Part shown: positions 27,538-35,228 of the stretch, one piece after another
How the letters are laid out: every line of letters begins with the position of its first letter
Numbering within the stretch: the first letter of the stretch is position 1
Source of the DNA: Clostridium amylolyticum
GTDB lineage: Bacteria > Bacillota > Clostridia > Clostridiales > Clostridiaceae
Assembly: GCF_900142075.1 (NCBI RefSeq)
Contig: NZ_FQZO01000003.1
Location: 248,001-312,000 of the forward strand
Length of the DNA: 64,000 nt
Reading direction: 5' to 3'
Translations under genes and position numbers: made by a program
Notes under the pieces: model-generated
Databases searched by the model: none
The model's input: the letters and a program-made list of their open reading frames with translations, nothing else
Told to the model about the DNA's origin: nothing

Positions 27538-28937
27538 GAGAAATTTTGAAGAATATAGTTGTTTATTTTAATATGTTTCTTTTATACTATGTGCTAGCCA
27601 TTAACTCTATTTATTTCCTACAACTATTATTATCCGCCTTTAAACTTTATGATTATCTTAACAAGATGACTTATTCTGATTATAGAAAGTACACAGTATC
27701 TGATAATATGATACCTATATCTATATTGGTACCTGCCTATAATGAAGAAGAAACCATAGTAGAAAACATTAAGTCCTTAATTGCATTAAATTATCCTACT
27801 TTTGAAGTTGTGGTTATAAATGATGGGTCTAAGGATAAAACCTTGGAAAACATTATAAAGGCCTTTGATTTAAAGGTTGTTAATCAACCTATAAGATATC
27901 TTGTAAAAACCAATAAAATTCATAAGGTGTATAGGAATATAGATATACCTAAGCTTGTAGTTATAGATAAGGAAAATGGAGGTAAGGCAGATGCTTTAAA
28001 TGCAGGTATAAATATATCAAGATATCCTGTATTTACCTCTATAGATGCAGACTCTATATTAGACAGTGATTCTTTAGTTAGAGTTATTATGCCTTTTATA
28101 GAAGACCAGGAAACTATAGCTGTGGGTGGCATAGTAAGAATAGCTAATGGAAGTAAGATAAAAGATGGAAGAGTAGAGGAAATTAATCTTCCTAAAAATA
28201 GACTAGCCATGTTTCAAGTAATAGAATATTTAAGAGCATTTTTAACAGGTAGAATGGGATGGGACTCTATAGGAGGGCTACTTATAATTTCTGGAGCCTT
28301 TGGGGCTTTTAGAAAGAACACAGCCGTAGAAGTGGGCGGTTATGCTAATAATACAATAGGCGAAGACATGGAGTTAGTAGTAAAGCTCCATGAATATATG
28401 AGAAGAAATAAAAGAAAGTATAAACTTAGATTTATTCCAGATCCTGTTTGTTGGACACAAGCCCCTGAAAAGATTAAAGATTTGAGAGGTCAAAGAAGGA
28501 GATGGCAGATAGGGCTAATAGATAGCCTTTTTAGGCATAAAAAGCTTTTTTTCAACCCTAGATATGGAGTAATAGGTCTATTAGCAGCACCTTACTTTTG
28601 GATATTTGAGATGCTAGGACCCATTATAGAAATGCTTGGTTACATACTTATCCCCTTATCTTATATATTTGGCCTATTAAACTTTAAGTACTTTATTCTT
28701 TTCCTAGTATCTTCAATACTTTATGGAATTGTTTTATCCATTGGAGCTGTACTTCTTGAACAATACACTTTCAACAAGTACCCAAGCATAAAGCAGCTTC
28801 TAAGACTTTCCTTATATGGAATATTAGAAAATTTTGGTTATAGACAACTTACCACATTATTTAGGATAGAAGGAATAATTAGATATAAAAAATTAAAACA
28901 TAGCTGGGGCAAGATGAAGAGACATAATTTTAGCTAA
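27534..28937 (+). CDS. Processive family 2 glycosyltransferase (polysaccharide synthase, PgaC/HasA/NodC-like)
   Basis: Membrane glycosyltransferase of 467 residues: an N-terminal transmembrane segment, a GT-A domain, and four or so C-terminal transmembrane segments. The catalytic series is complete: VPAYNEEETI, VVINDGSKDKT, ENGGKADALN, DAD near 171, GED near 276 and QRRRW near 319. This set is typical of synthases that polymerise and export beta-linked polymers such as poly-N-acetylglucosamine, hyaluronan or cellulose. No PilZ domain is attached. It is last in the operon. No deacetylase or cellulose-specific partner is adjacent, so the polymer is unknown. Confidence 0.85.
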   Translation: MREILKNIVVYFNMFLLYYVLAINSIYFLQLLLSAFKLYDYLNKMTYSDYRKYTVSDNMIPISILVPAYNEEETIVENIKSLIALNYPTFEVVVINDGSKDKTLENIIKAFDLKVVNQPIRYLVKTNKIHKVYRNIDIPKLVVIDKENGGKADALNAGINISRYPVFTSIDADSILDSDSLVRVIMPFIEDQETIAVGGIVRIANGSKIKDGRVEEINLPKNRLAMFQVIEYLRAFLTGRMGWDSIGGLLIISGAFGAFRKNTAVEVGGYANNTIGEDMELVVKLHEYMRRNKRKYKLRFIPDPVCWTQAPEKIKDLRGQRRRWQIGLIDSLFRHKKLFFNPRYGVIGLLAAPYFWIFEMLGPIIEMLGYILIPLSYIFGLLNFKYFILFLVSSILYGIVLSIGAVLLEQYTFNKYPSIKQLLRLSLYGILENFGYRQLTTLFRIEGIIRYKKLKHSWGKMKRHNFS

Positions 28938-28983
28938 AATAAAAAGGTTATAAAACAGCCTGTAAAATGCTGCATATTTTGTA

Positions 28984-29118
28984 TTGATTTATTATATATT
29001 TTTGCTATAATGTAATAAGGGTATGAGAACGTATACAGTTCCTTTCAATTGTGGTAGGGTGAGAAGAGAGATAAAAATAGCAGCTGGCTAAAAGCACAGC
29101 TGCTATTTTTATCTCTCT
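28984..29118 (+). ncRNA. Candidate small transcript: promoter plus 22-bp perfect hairpin
   Basis: TTGATT (28984-28989), 16-base spacer, TATAAT preceded by TG-C (29006-29011) make a good promoter. About 100 bases downstream is a perfect 22-pair hairpin, arms 29065-29086 and 29097-29118 with a 10-base loop. A small GAAC/GTTC hairpin lies at about 29027-29042. No ORF with a ribosome binding site fits between them. There is no T-run after the hairpin (the T's are inside the stem), so it is not a textbook terminator. It directly abuts repeat element A. I do not recognise the RNA class. Confidence 0.35.
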
Positions 29119-29325
29119 AATTTAGAATTTAGAATTGAGAATGTAGGAGGAAACTCACAGAGTTTCTTAGAATGTATGATTTTATTAAACTCCTAGGGAA
29201 GTTTAATAAAATTTTTTTAGAAATAGAAATCCATCAGGGATTTCTATTTTTACTATATTGTAAATTTTTTCTGGGGCTTTTCCAGAAAAAATTATCCTTC
29301 ATTCTAAAATTTAAATTCTAAATTT
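29119..29325 (+). repeat. Dispersed four-hairpin element, copy A (direct orientation)
   Basis: AT-rich inverted termini (TTTAGAATTGAGAATG-type on the left, TCCTTCATTCTAAA on the right) enclose four hairpins: H1 GAAACTC/GAGTTTC (29150-29166), H2 TTTATTAAACT/AGTTTAATAAA (29181-29210), H3 AAATAGAAATCC/GGATTTCTATTT (29221-29249) and H4 TTTTTTCTGG/CCAGAAAAAA (29265-29291). No coding capacity. Four related copies are listed below. Confidence 0.85.
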
Positions 29326-29331
29326 CCTTTA

Positions 29332-29361
29332 TTGACTGGTAGTTAGTCAATGAGTTATAAT
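29332..29361 (+). promoter_or_regulatory. tetR promoter overlapped by an operator-like inverted repeat
   Basis: TTGACT (29332-29337), 18-base spacer, TATAAT (29356-29361). An inverted repeat TTGACTggtagttAGTCAA (29332-29350) covers the -35 and spacer, as expected for autorepression by the TetR protein. The reverse strand of this site matches a second copy at 30071-30091 before the radical SAM gene. Confidence 0.7.
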
Positions 29362-29388
29362 CATATTAATATAAATGGAGATGATTAC

Positions 29389-29976
29389 ATGAGAATAACT
29401 AAGGCACCGGATGAGCGTAAGGCTGAAATTATTGAAGTTGCAAAGGAATTGTTTCTTAATAAGGGAATAGATAAGAGTTCTGTTAATGAAATTGTTAGGA
29501 ATGTTGGAGTAGCTCAAGGCTTGTTTTATTACTATTTTAAAACCAAACAAGAAGTGGTAGAAGCTGTTATAGATGATTTAATACAAGATATGATAATAGA
29601 TACAAAAAGTATTTTACAAGATCCACTTATAGATTTTTATGAAAAAATTAGAAAGTTTATCAGGACATTTTTTTCATTGGTTTTAAATGATAAAGGTGCC
29701 TTTACCACTGACTTCCATCTTCCAAAAAATAAAGAGTTAAGACAAGATGCCATGAACAAAGCAATAAAGCTAATAAGTCCATATATGGTAGATGTAGTAG
29801 AGAATGGGGTAAAAGAAGGAAAAGCTAAGGTTAAATATCCTAGATCTACAGTTATAATGCTTTTTTATGGAATATGCACTATGACTCATGAAGAAGAACT
29901 TACGGAGGAAGTTATATTATCCATGGTGGAGCAGTCTTTAGGTATTAAGCATGGAATGCTTACCTCTAGCATATAA
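29389..29976 (+). CDS. TetR/AcrR family transcriptional regulator
   Basis: Repressor of 195 residues. The N-terminal helix-turn-helix reads IIEVAKELFLNKGIDKSSVN then VGVAQGLFYYYFKTKQEVVE, the standard TetR DNA-binding pattern; the remaining 140 residues form the variable ligand-binding domain. The frame is open from ATG 29350, but that lies within the promoter; ATG 29389 with GGAG at 29377-29380 is the start used here. The operator-like repeat in its own promoter and before the next gene suggests it represses both. Ligand unknown. Confidence 0.88.
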   Translation: MRITKAPDERKAEIIEVAKELFLNKGIDKSSVNEIVRNVGVAQGLFYYYFKTKQEVVEAVIDDLIQDMIIDTKSILQDPLIDFYEKIRKFIRTFFSLVLNDKGAFTTDFHLPKNKELRQDAMNKAIKLISPYMVDVVENGVKEGKAKVKYPRSTVIMLFYGICTMTHEEELTEEVILSMVEQSLGIKHGMLTSSI

Positions 29977-30070
29977 TAAATAAATGTGAAAAATTTATGG
30001 CGATAAACCTTAAAGGGATATCGCCTTTAAAAAAAGCTAATAGTGTGCTTTAAAAATTTTTTATCCCTCA
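29977..30070. other. Possible weak terminator after tetR
   Basis: A seven-pair hairpin GGCGATA/TATCGCC (29999-30005 with 30019-30025) follows the tetR stop; it is followed by an A-run rather than a T-run, so termination is uncertain. Nothing else is recognised before the operator-like site. Confidence 0.3.
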
Positions 30071-30091
30071 CTGACTTACAGTCAGTCAATA
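30071..30091 (+). promoter_or_regulatory. Second operator-like site, upstream of the radical SAM gene
   Basis: CTGACTTACAGTCAGTCAAT and the following A match the reverse strand of the tetR operator at about 17 of 21 positions (shared TGACT-n-AC-nnn-CAGTCAATA). The core ACTGACttacaGTCAGT is itself palindromic. It is inferred to be a target of the adjacent TetR protein. I cannot place the -35/-10 for the gene with confidence; the leader to ATG 30230 is about 140 bases. Confidence 0.6.
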
Positions 30092-30229
30092 TTTTGATTA
30101 ATCATGTTTGAGCTATGACCCTTATTCTTAGTTCTTTTCCCCGAATCTTAGCCTGCATCAGAGTATTGAACAAGGATCATGTTCATATATAACCCAATAC
30201 ATAAGGTTTACTTTTGAGGAGGTAATAAT

Positions 30230-31573
30230 ATGAAAAAAACAAAATATCTTATTGAGTCTGCCATTTTAAAACAAGGATTAAGCTATATAAGAAACAATCC
30301 AGAAAAAAATTTGATTAAAATTTTAAACTGGGTGGAAAAGCTGGACAAAGATAAGCTTTATGCTGCTTCTTATAAAGGTGTTCGAGAAGCCTTGGAGGGC
30401 CCTGAAAATATTTGGAACAAATATATAATGGATATAGTAACAGGATTAGATAAAAAAGTTTTAGAAAAGTTATTTGTTAATTTTGTTTTAAATTCTGGAG
30501 TTCTGGGTACAGCCTTGAGAGAAGAAAATAAAATAAAGTATGATTGTAACATTCCGTGGGCAATATTAATGGATCCAACCTCTGCCTGTAATTTAAAATG
30601 CACAGGCTGCTGGGCAGCTGAATATGATAAGAGTGCCTCCATGGATATAGAATTGTTAGATAGCATTATAAGCCAAGGCAAGGAACTAGGAACTTATTTT
30701 TATATATACTCTGGAGGAGAGCCGCTGGTTAGAAGAGATGATATCATTAAATTGTGCAAAAAGCACGATGACTGTATATTCCTTTCCTTTACCAATGGTA
30801 CTTTAATCGATGAAGAATTTGCAGATAAGATAAAAGAGGTGGCAAATTTCATACCAGCTATAAGCATTGAAGGCTTTGAAGATACTACAGATTTAAGAAG
30901 AGGTAATGGAACCTATGCAAAAGCTGTACATGCTATGGATATATTAAAGTCTAGAGGATTACCTTTTGGATTCTCCACCTGCTATCATAATAAAAATGTG
31001 GAAACAGTGGGGTCGGAAGAATATATAGACTTTATGCTGGAAAAGGGAGCCAGGTTTGGATGGTTCTTTACCTATATGCCAGTGGGGCATGGAGCAGTAC
31101 TAGATTTATTAACCACTCCAGAACAAAGGGAATTTATGTATCATAGGATAAGAGAATTTAGAAGCACAAAGCCATTATTTACATTAGACTTCTGGAATGA
31201 TGGAGATTACGTGGATGGATGTATAGCTGGAGGAAGAAACTATCTCCATATTAATGCCAACGGAGATGTAGAACCATGTGCCTTTATACATTATTCTAAT
31301 GTAAACATAAAGGACGTTACACTATTAGAAGCTCTCCATTCACCAATATTTATGGAATATAAAAAGAATCAGCCCTTTAACCATAATCACTATAGACCAT
31401 GCCCTTTGCTAGATAACCCACACAAATTAAGCATGATGGTGCATAATTCAGGAGCTAAATCCACAGAAATGCTCCATCCAGAAGATGTGGATGAACTAAC
31501 AGCAAAATGCAAAGATATTTCAGAAAAATGGGCAGTAAACGCGGAGAAACTTTGGGAGGAAAAAAACTCCTAG
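30230..31573 (+). CDS. Radical SAM protein with SPASM-like C-terminal cysteines
   Basis: Protein of 447 residues. The 4Fe-4S/S-adenosylmethionine motif is SACNLKCTGCWA (C-x3-C-x2-C) near residue 122, and the glycine-rich YIYSGGEPLVR motif follows. C-terminal cysteines in GCIAGGRNYLHINANGDVEP, CAFIHYS and PCPLLDNP resemble the auxiliary cluster region of SPASM-type enzymes. A 110-residue helical N-terminal extension of unknown role precedes the core. GAGGAGG before the ATG gives strong initiation. An operator-like site for the neighbouring TetR regulator lies upstream. The reaction is unknown; I see no precursor peptide gene nearby. Confidence 0.8.
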   Translation: MKKTKYLIESAILKQGLSYIRNNPEKNLIKILNWVEKLDKDKLYAASYKGVREALEGPENIWNKYIMDIVTGLDKKVLEKLFVNFVLNSGVLGTALREENKIKYDCNIPWAILMDPTSACNLKCTGCWAAEYDKSASMDIELLDSIISQGKELGTYFYIYSGGEPLVRRDDIIKLCKKHDDCIFLSFTNGTLIDEEFADKIKEVANFIPAISIEGFEDTTDLRRGNGTYAKAVHAMDILKSRGLPFGFSTCYHNKNVETVGSEEYIDFMLEKGARFGWFFTYMPVGHGAVLDLLTTPEQREFMYHRIREFRSTKPLFTLDFWNDGDYVDGCIAGGRNYLHINANGDVEPCAFIHYSNVNIKDVTLLEALHSPIFMEYKKNQPFNHNHYRPCPLLDNPHKLSMMVHNSGAKSTEMLHPEDVDELTAKCKDISEKWAVNAEKLWEEKNS

Positions 31574-31587
31574 CGGAGTTTTTTTCC
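31561..31587 (+). terminator. Intrinsic terminator overlapping the radical SAM stop codon
   Basis: AAAAAACTCC (31561-31570) pairs with GGAGTTTTTT (31575-31584). The TAG stop codon (31571-31573) lies in the loop, so the last Lys-Asn-Ser codons form part of the stem. Confidence 0.85.
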
Positions 31588-31800
31588 AATTTAGAATTGA
31601 GAATTTAGAATGAAGGAGGAAACTCACAGAGTTTCTTAGAATTTATGATTTTATTAAACTCCCATGGGAGTTTAATAATTTTTTTTGATAAGGAGAAATC
31701 CCTGATGGATTTCTCCTTATATACGTTTGTAAATTTTTTCTGATGCTTTTCCAGAAAAAATTATCCTTCATTCTAAATTTTAAATTCTAAATTTTAAATT
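31588..31800 (+). repeat. Dispersed four-hairpin element, copy B (direct orientation)
   Basis: Begins AATTTAGAATTGAG and GAATGAAGGAGG, ends TCCTTCATTCTAAATT. Hairpins: H1 GAAACTC/GAGTTTC (31619-31635), H2 TTATTAAACTCC/GGAGTTTAATAA (31651-31678) followed by a T-run, H3 AAGGAGAAATCC/GGATTTCTCCTT (31690-31718), H4 TTTTTTCTG/CAGAAAAAA (31734-31760). Copy B is closest to copy A. A second partial right terminus (CTCCTTCATTTTAAATTC) follows at 31808-31835. Confidence 0.88.
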
Positions 31801-31842
31801 AAAAAACTCCTTCATTTTAAATTCTAAATTTTCAATCAAATA

Positions 31843-31851
31843 TGCTATAAT
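31843..31851 (+). promoter_or_regulatory. Extended -10 promoter for the MoxR operon
   Basis: TGCTATAAT (31843-31851), an extended -10, 35 bases before ATG 31886 and immediately after element B; no clear -35. Confidence 0.5.
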
Positions 31852-31885
31852 AGACTTATTTACTAAATATGTAAGAGGTGGGGCT

Positions 31886-32851
31886 ATGGAATTAAATAAA
31901 TTTGTTGAGTTTAGGGAAAAGGTTCAAGGTAATGTTGGAAAGGTGATTATAGGTAAAGAGGATAAGATCGACAAGATAATAGCGGCTTTTATTTGTGGTG
32001 GTCATGTTCTTTTGGAGGATGTTCCTGGGCTGGGTAAGACTAAACTTGCTAAAAGCTTAGCTAAGAGTTTAAATCTTTCTTTTAAAAGAGTTCAGTTTAC
32101 ACCGGATTTGTTGCCTTCTGATTTAACAGGTATTTATTTTTATAATCAAAAAAATGGGGAGTTTGAGTTTAGGCAAGGACCTATTTTAAGTAACATACTT
32201 TTAGCTGATGAAATAAATAGAGCTACTCCAAGAACACAATCTGCCTTGTTAGAATGTATGGAAGAAAGACAAGTCACTGTGGAAGGGAACACAGTAAAGT
32301 TACCCATGCCGTTTTTTGTTATAGCCACTCAAAATCCTGTGGAGCAATTTGGCACATTTCCTCTTCCAGAGGCACAGCTAGATAGATTTTTTATAAAGAT
32401 TTCCTTAGGATATCCAGAATATAAAGAAGAAAAAGATATTTTAGATAGGTTTATGAAGGAAGATCCTTTAGTAAATTTAGAAGAAGTACTAAAGGAAGAA
32501 GATATTCATTATGTTATGAATAATGTAGTGCAGGTAGAAGTTAAGGATAAAATTAAGAATTACATATTAGATATTGTTAGGGCCACTAGAAATAATGAGC
32601 TTATAGAAATGGGAGCATCTCCTAGAGCATCTTTAAGCCTTATGAAGGGTGCACAGGCCCTAGCTGCTATAAAAGGACGAGATTACGTGTTACCAGAAGA
32701 TATTAAAAGTATGGCAGTGGAAGTGCTTAGCCATAGAATAATATTAAAAAATCAAAGTTATGGTTCAGATAACTTTTCAGCTCCCAAAATAATTGAAGAT
32801 ATACTAACCAAAGTGAATGTACCTCTAGAAAGTATGGATTCCACATACTGA
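31886..32851 (+). CDS. MoxR-family AAA+ ATPase
   Basis: ATPase of 321 residues of the MoxR/RavA group, which act as chaperones assembling or activating partner proteins. Walker A region reads LLEDVPGLGKTKLAKSLAKS, Walker B is LLADEINRATPRTQSALLEC, and the sensor region contains VIATQNPVEQFGTFPLPEAQ. Length and motif order are typical. It heads an operon with a DUF58 protein (starting 13 bases after) and a DUF4129-like membrane protein, a layout common in bacteria in which the ATPase works on the DUF58/VWA-like partner. The physiological client is not known. Confidence 0.9.
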   Translation: MELNKFVEFREKVQGNVGKVIIGKEDKIDKIIAAFICGGHVLLEDVPGLGKTKLAKSLAKSLNLSFKRVQFTPDLLPSDLTGIYFYNQKNGEFEFRQGPILSNILLADEINRATPRTQSALLECMEERQVTVEGNTVKLPMPFFVIATQNPVEQFGTFPLPEAQLDRFFIKISLGYPEYKEEKDILDRFMKEDPLVNLEEVLKEEDIHYVMNNVVQVEVKDKIKNYILDIVRATRNNELIEMGASPRASLSLMKGAQALAAIKGRDYVLPEDIKSMAVEVLSHRIILKNQSYGSDNFSAPKIIEDILTKVNVPLESMDSTY

Positions 32852-32863
32852 TGAGGTGAAGCT

Positions 32864-33985
32864 ATGAAAAATTATATTATCTTTATATTGCTGTTAATAG
32901 GGGCTTATACAGTAGCGGTATATTACAGGAAAATTGCATTTAGAAGTCTTATGGCTAAAAGGTCCTTAAGTAAAAATAAATTATTTCCTGGGGAAGTATT
33001 TAAAATAAGTATACATTTAGAAAATAGAAAGTCCATTCCAGTTTCATTTTTAAATGTAGAGGAATTAATGCCCAGAGAGGTGCAAAAAAAGTTTACTAAC
33101 TTTAGTGAAAATAGAGGAGAGTTAGTAAGCTATAATGAAAATTATGCTATTGGAGCCAGGGAAAGAGTTAAGAGGAGTTATGAGGCTTTCATAAATAAAA
33201 GAGGAGTGTATTTCCTGAGAAATATAGACATATCCATTGTAGACTTCTTAGGGATAAATAAAGAAGTTAAACAAGTAGAAGATTTTCTTGAAATAGTAGT
33301 ATACCCTAAATTAAAGTCTTTCAGCCAAAAGGATATTGCCAGCAACTCTATTTTAGGAGATTTAACCGTTAAAAGGTGGATATACAAAGACCCGATATTT
33401 GTTAAAGGTATAAGAGAATATACCAGCAGCGATAGAATGAAGGATATACATTGGAATTCTAGTTTAAAGGGCGGAAGGATGATGGTAAAAGATTACGATT
33501 ACACCTCGGATAAGGAAGCGGTTTTAGTTATAAACGTTCAATTCACAAGACCTTTTTGGAACGGAATCCGGGATGAATATGTAAATAAAAGCTGTGAAAT
33601 TGCAGCTTCCTTAGCGGAAAGCTTTTTAAACCAAGGGGTTGCAGTTGGGGTATGGAGCAATGCCCATATAATTTCCCATAATGGAGATTTGATGGACAAG
33701 ATATTACCCTCTTTAAATAATATGAATAATATATTAGAGTTTTGTGGAAGGATTGACAACACCCCAAGACATGACTTTTATGACTATTTTAAAGAAAACA
33801 TTAAGTTTTTAAATACCAATGCGGTGTATGTTATCATTACAGGATACCTACCTGAAGATGTTCAAGATATTTTAAAGACATCTGCTAGAAGAGGTTATAC
33901 CATAAAACTTATAGATATATCAAAAAATAATGCTATCCCAGAATTGCCAGGCATAGAAAAGTTAAATGTTAGGGAGGAATTTTAA
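32864..33985 (+). CDS. DUF58 domain protein (MoxR partner)
   Basis: Protein of 373 residues with one N-terminal transmembrane segment (2-18) and a beta-rich region, then a DUF58 core. The diagnostic phrase is IREYTSSDRMKDIHWNSSLK near residue 184, followed by MMVKDYDYTSDKEAVLVINV, where a von Willebrand A-like fold begins. DUF58 proteins accompany MoxR ATPases and are thought to be their substrates or adaptors at the membrane. ATG follows GAGGTG. The next gene starts one base after its stop. Confidence 0.85.
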   Translation: MKNYIIFILLLIGAYTVAVYYRKIAFRSLMAKRSLSKNKLFPGEVFKISIHLENRKSIPVSFLNVEELMPREVQKKFTNFSENRGELVSYNENYAIGARERVKRSYEAFINKRGVYFLRNIDISIVDFLGINKEVKQVEDFLEIVVYPKLKSFSQKDIASNSILGDLTVKRWIYKDPIFVKGIREYTSSDRMKDIHWNSSLKGGRMMVKDYDYTSDKEAVLVINVQFTRPFWNGIRDEYVNKSCEIAASLAESFLNQGVAVGVWSNAHIISHNGDLMDKILPSLNNMNNILEFCGRIDNTPRHDFYDYFKENIKFLNTNAVYVIITGYLPEDVQDILKTSARRGYTIKLIDISKNNAIPELPGIEKLNVREEF

Positions 33986-33986
33986 A

Positions 33987-35228
33987 ATGAGGTCATATAA
34001 ACTATTAAGGCTTCTTTATGGACTTCATTTAAGTATTTTCACTTATATACTCTTTAGTATATTTTATGTTTCTGTATTGTTCGTGGAGCTGGATTATAAA
34101 GTATTCCTTATGTGCATTTTATCTGTTTACATGTTTATGTATATGGGGACAAAAACCATAAAGAAAAAGAAATTAATACTGGCCGTGCCTATGTTAATAA
34201 GTTTAGTACTAACCTTTTTACTTTACAAAAATCATTGGTTTCTATACTATTTGCCTAATTTAATTACATTAATACTTTTATCATATAAGGATTTAGAAAA
34301 TATATCTCCGGATTATTTAAAGTATAATATGAAAAAAGAGATTTTTGCTATGCTCTGTGCTGGTATAATACTTGTGTTTTTAAATGAGAGCTATACTTCC
34401 TATATTTTAAGATTTTACATTTTTTACTTTATAATAGGTATATGGATGTTGCGTAGTTCAAGAAGATTTCAGTACAGGATAAATAGTAGAAAATCCATGG
34501 TCCATGATGTAATACTAATGGTTTCTATTTTGTTACTTTCTATGGATTTTTTTTATAAGACATTAGTAAAGGGTGTTAAATTAATATATGAAGCCATGAC
34601 ATATGTGTTTGAAAAAGCTTTGTATCTGTTTTTATACCTTATCAAAGGAGGCATAGATTGGATATTCTATAAGGTTAACCTTTCTAGTAAAGAGCTAAAT
34701 GCAGAAGCTATGAAAGATAATAGCAAGGATTTTGAATTTAAGGAAACCTTGATTCAATCCCATCCTTTTATAGCTTTAGTAGTTAAAATCTTATTTTTAT
34801 TATTTATTATATTTATAATCTATAAAGCCTTTAAGAATTTCAGGATATCCAGATTACCTCATATAGAAGGGGTAGAAGAACAGCGGGAAAAGATATTAAA
34901 GGAAGAGATAAAGAAAAGGAGAACTTTCAAAATCAAAGACTTTATTAAGAATCTGACTTCTCCCAAGGAACCTAGAGCTAAAGTTTTTTATTATTTTAAA
35001 AAGATGCAGATATATGGAGCACAAAAAAGTGTTTATAGGATATATATGACTGCATCCCAATTTATGAAGATATTAAAAGCCAAAGGCAACTTAGCAGAAA
35101 TGGATGCAAAAGCTATAAGTGATATATATAATAAGGCAAAGTACTCTTCTCATGAAATTAATGAGGATCAAGGTTATTTTATAGAAGAATCTTATAAAAA
35201 TATTAAGAAAAACTATAAAGATGAATAA
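33987..35228 (+). CDS. Multi-spanning membrane protein of the MoxR-DUF58 operon (DUF4129-like C-terminus)
   Basis: Protein of 413 residues with about six N-terminal transmembrane segments (1-190), one further hydrophobic segment near 260-285, and a cytosolic C-terminus ending in YRIYMTASQFMKILKAKGNL and ISDIYNKAKYSSHEINEDQG, which resembles the DUF4129 tail found after transglutaminase domains. The transglutaminase domain usual at this operon position is absent. ATG 33987 with GGAGG at 33973-33977 is preferred to an in-frame upstream codon at 33966. Function unknown. Confidence 0.65.
   Translation: MRSYKLLRLLYGLHLSIFTYILFSIFYVSVLFVELDYKVFLMCILSVYMFMYMGTKTIKKKKLILAVPMLISLVLTFLLYKNHWFLYYLPNLITLILLSYKDLENISPDYLKYNMKKEIFAMLCAGIILVFLNESYTSYILRFYIFYFIIGIWMLRSSRRFQYRINSRKSMVHDVILMVSILLLSMDFFYKTLVKGVKLIYEAMTYVFEKALYLFLYLIKGGIDWIFYKVNLSSKELNAEAMKDNSKDFEFKETLIQSHPFIALVVKILFLLFIIFIIYKAFKNFRISRLPHIEGVEEQREKILKEEIKKRRTFKIKDFIKNLTSPKEPRAKVFYYFKKMQIYGAQKSVYRIYMTASQFMKILKAKGNLAEMDAKAISDIYNKAKYSSHEINEDQGYFIEESYKNIKKNYKDE

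Noticed and set aside
29119..31800. Regularly repeated hairpins that might suggest a CRISPR array
   Set aside because: The repeats are inverted, not direct, vary in sequence, have no unique spacers of constant size, and no cas genes are nearby.
31561..31810. Direct repeat AAAAAACTCC on both sides of element B as a target-site duplication
   Set aside because: The left copy (31561-31570) is part of the radical SAM terminator and lies 17 bases from the element end, so it does not flank it exactly; no similar repeat flanks the other copies.
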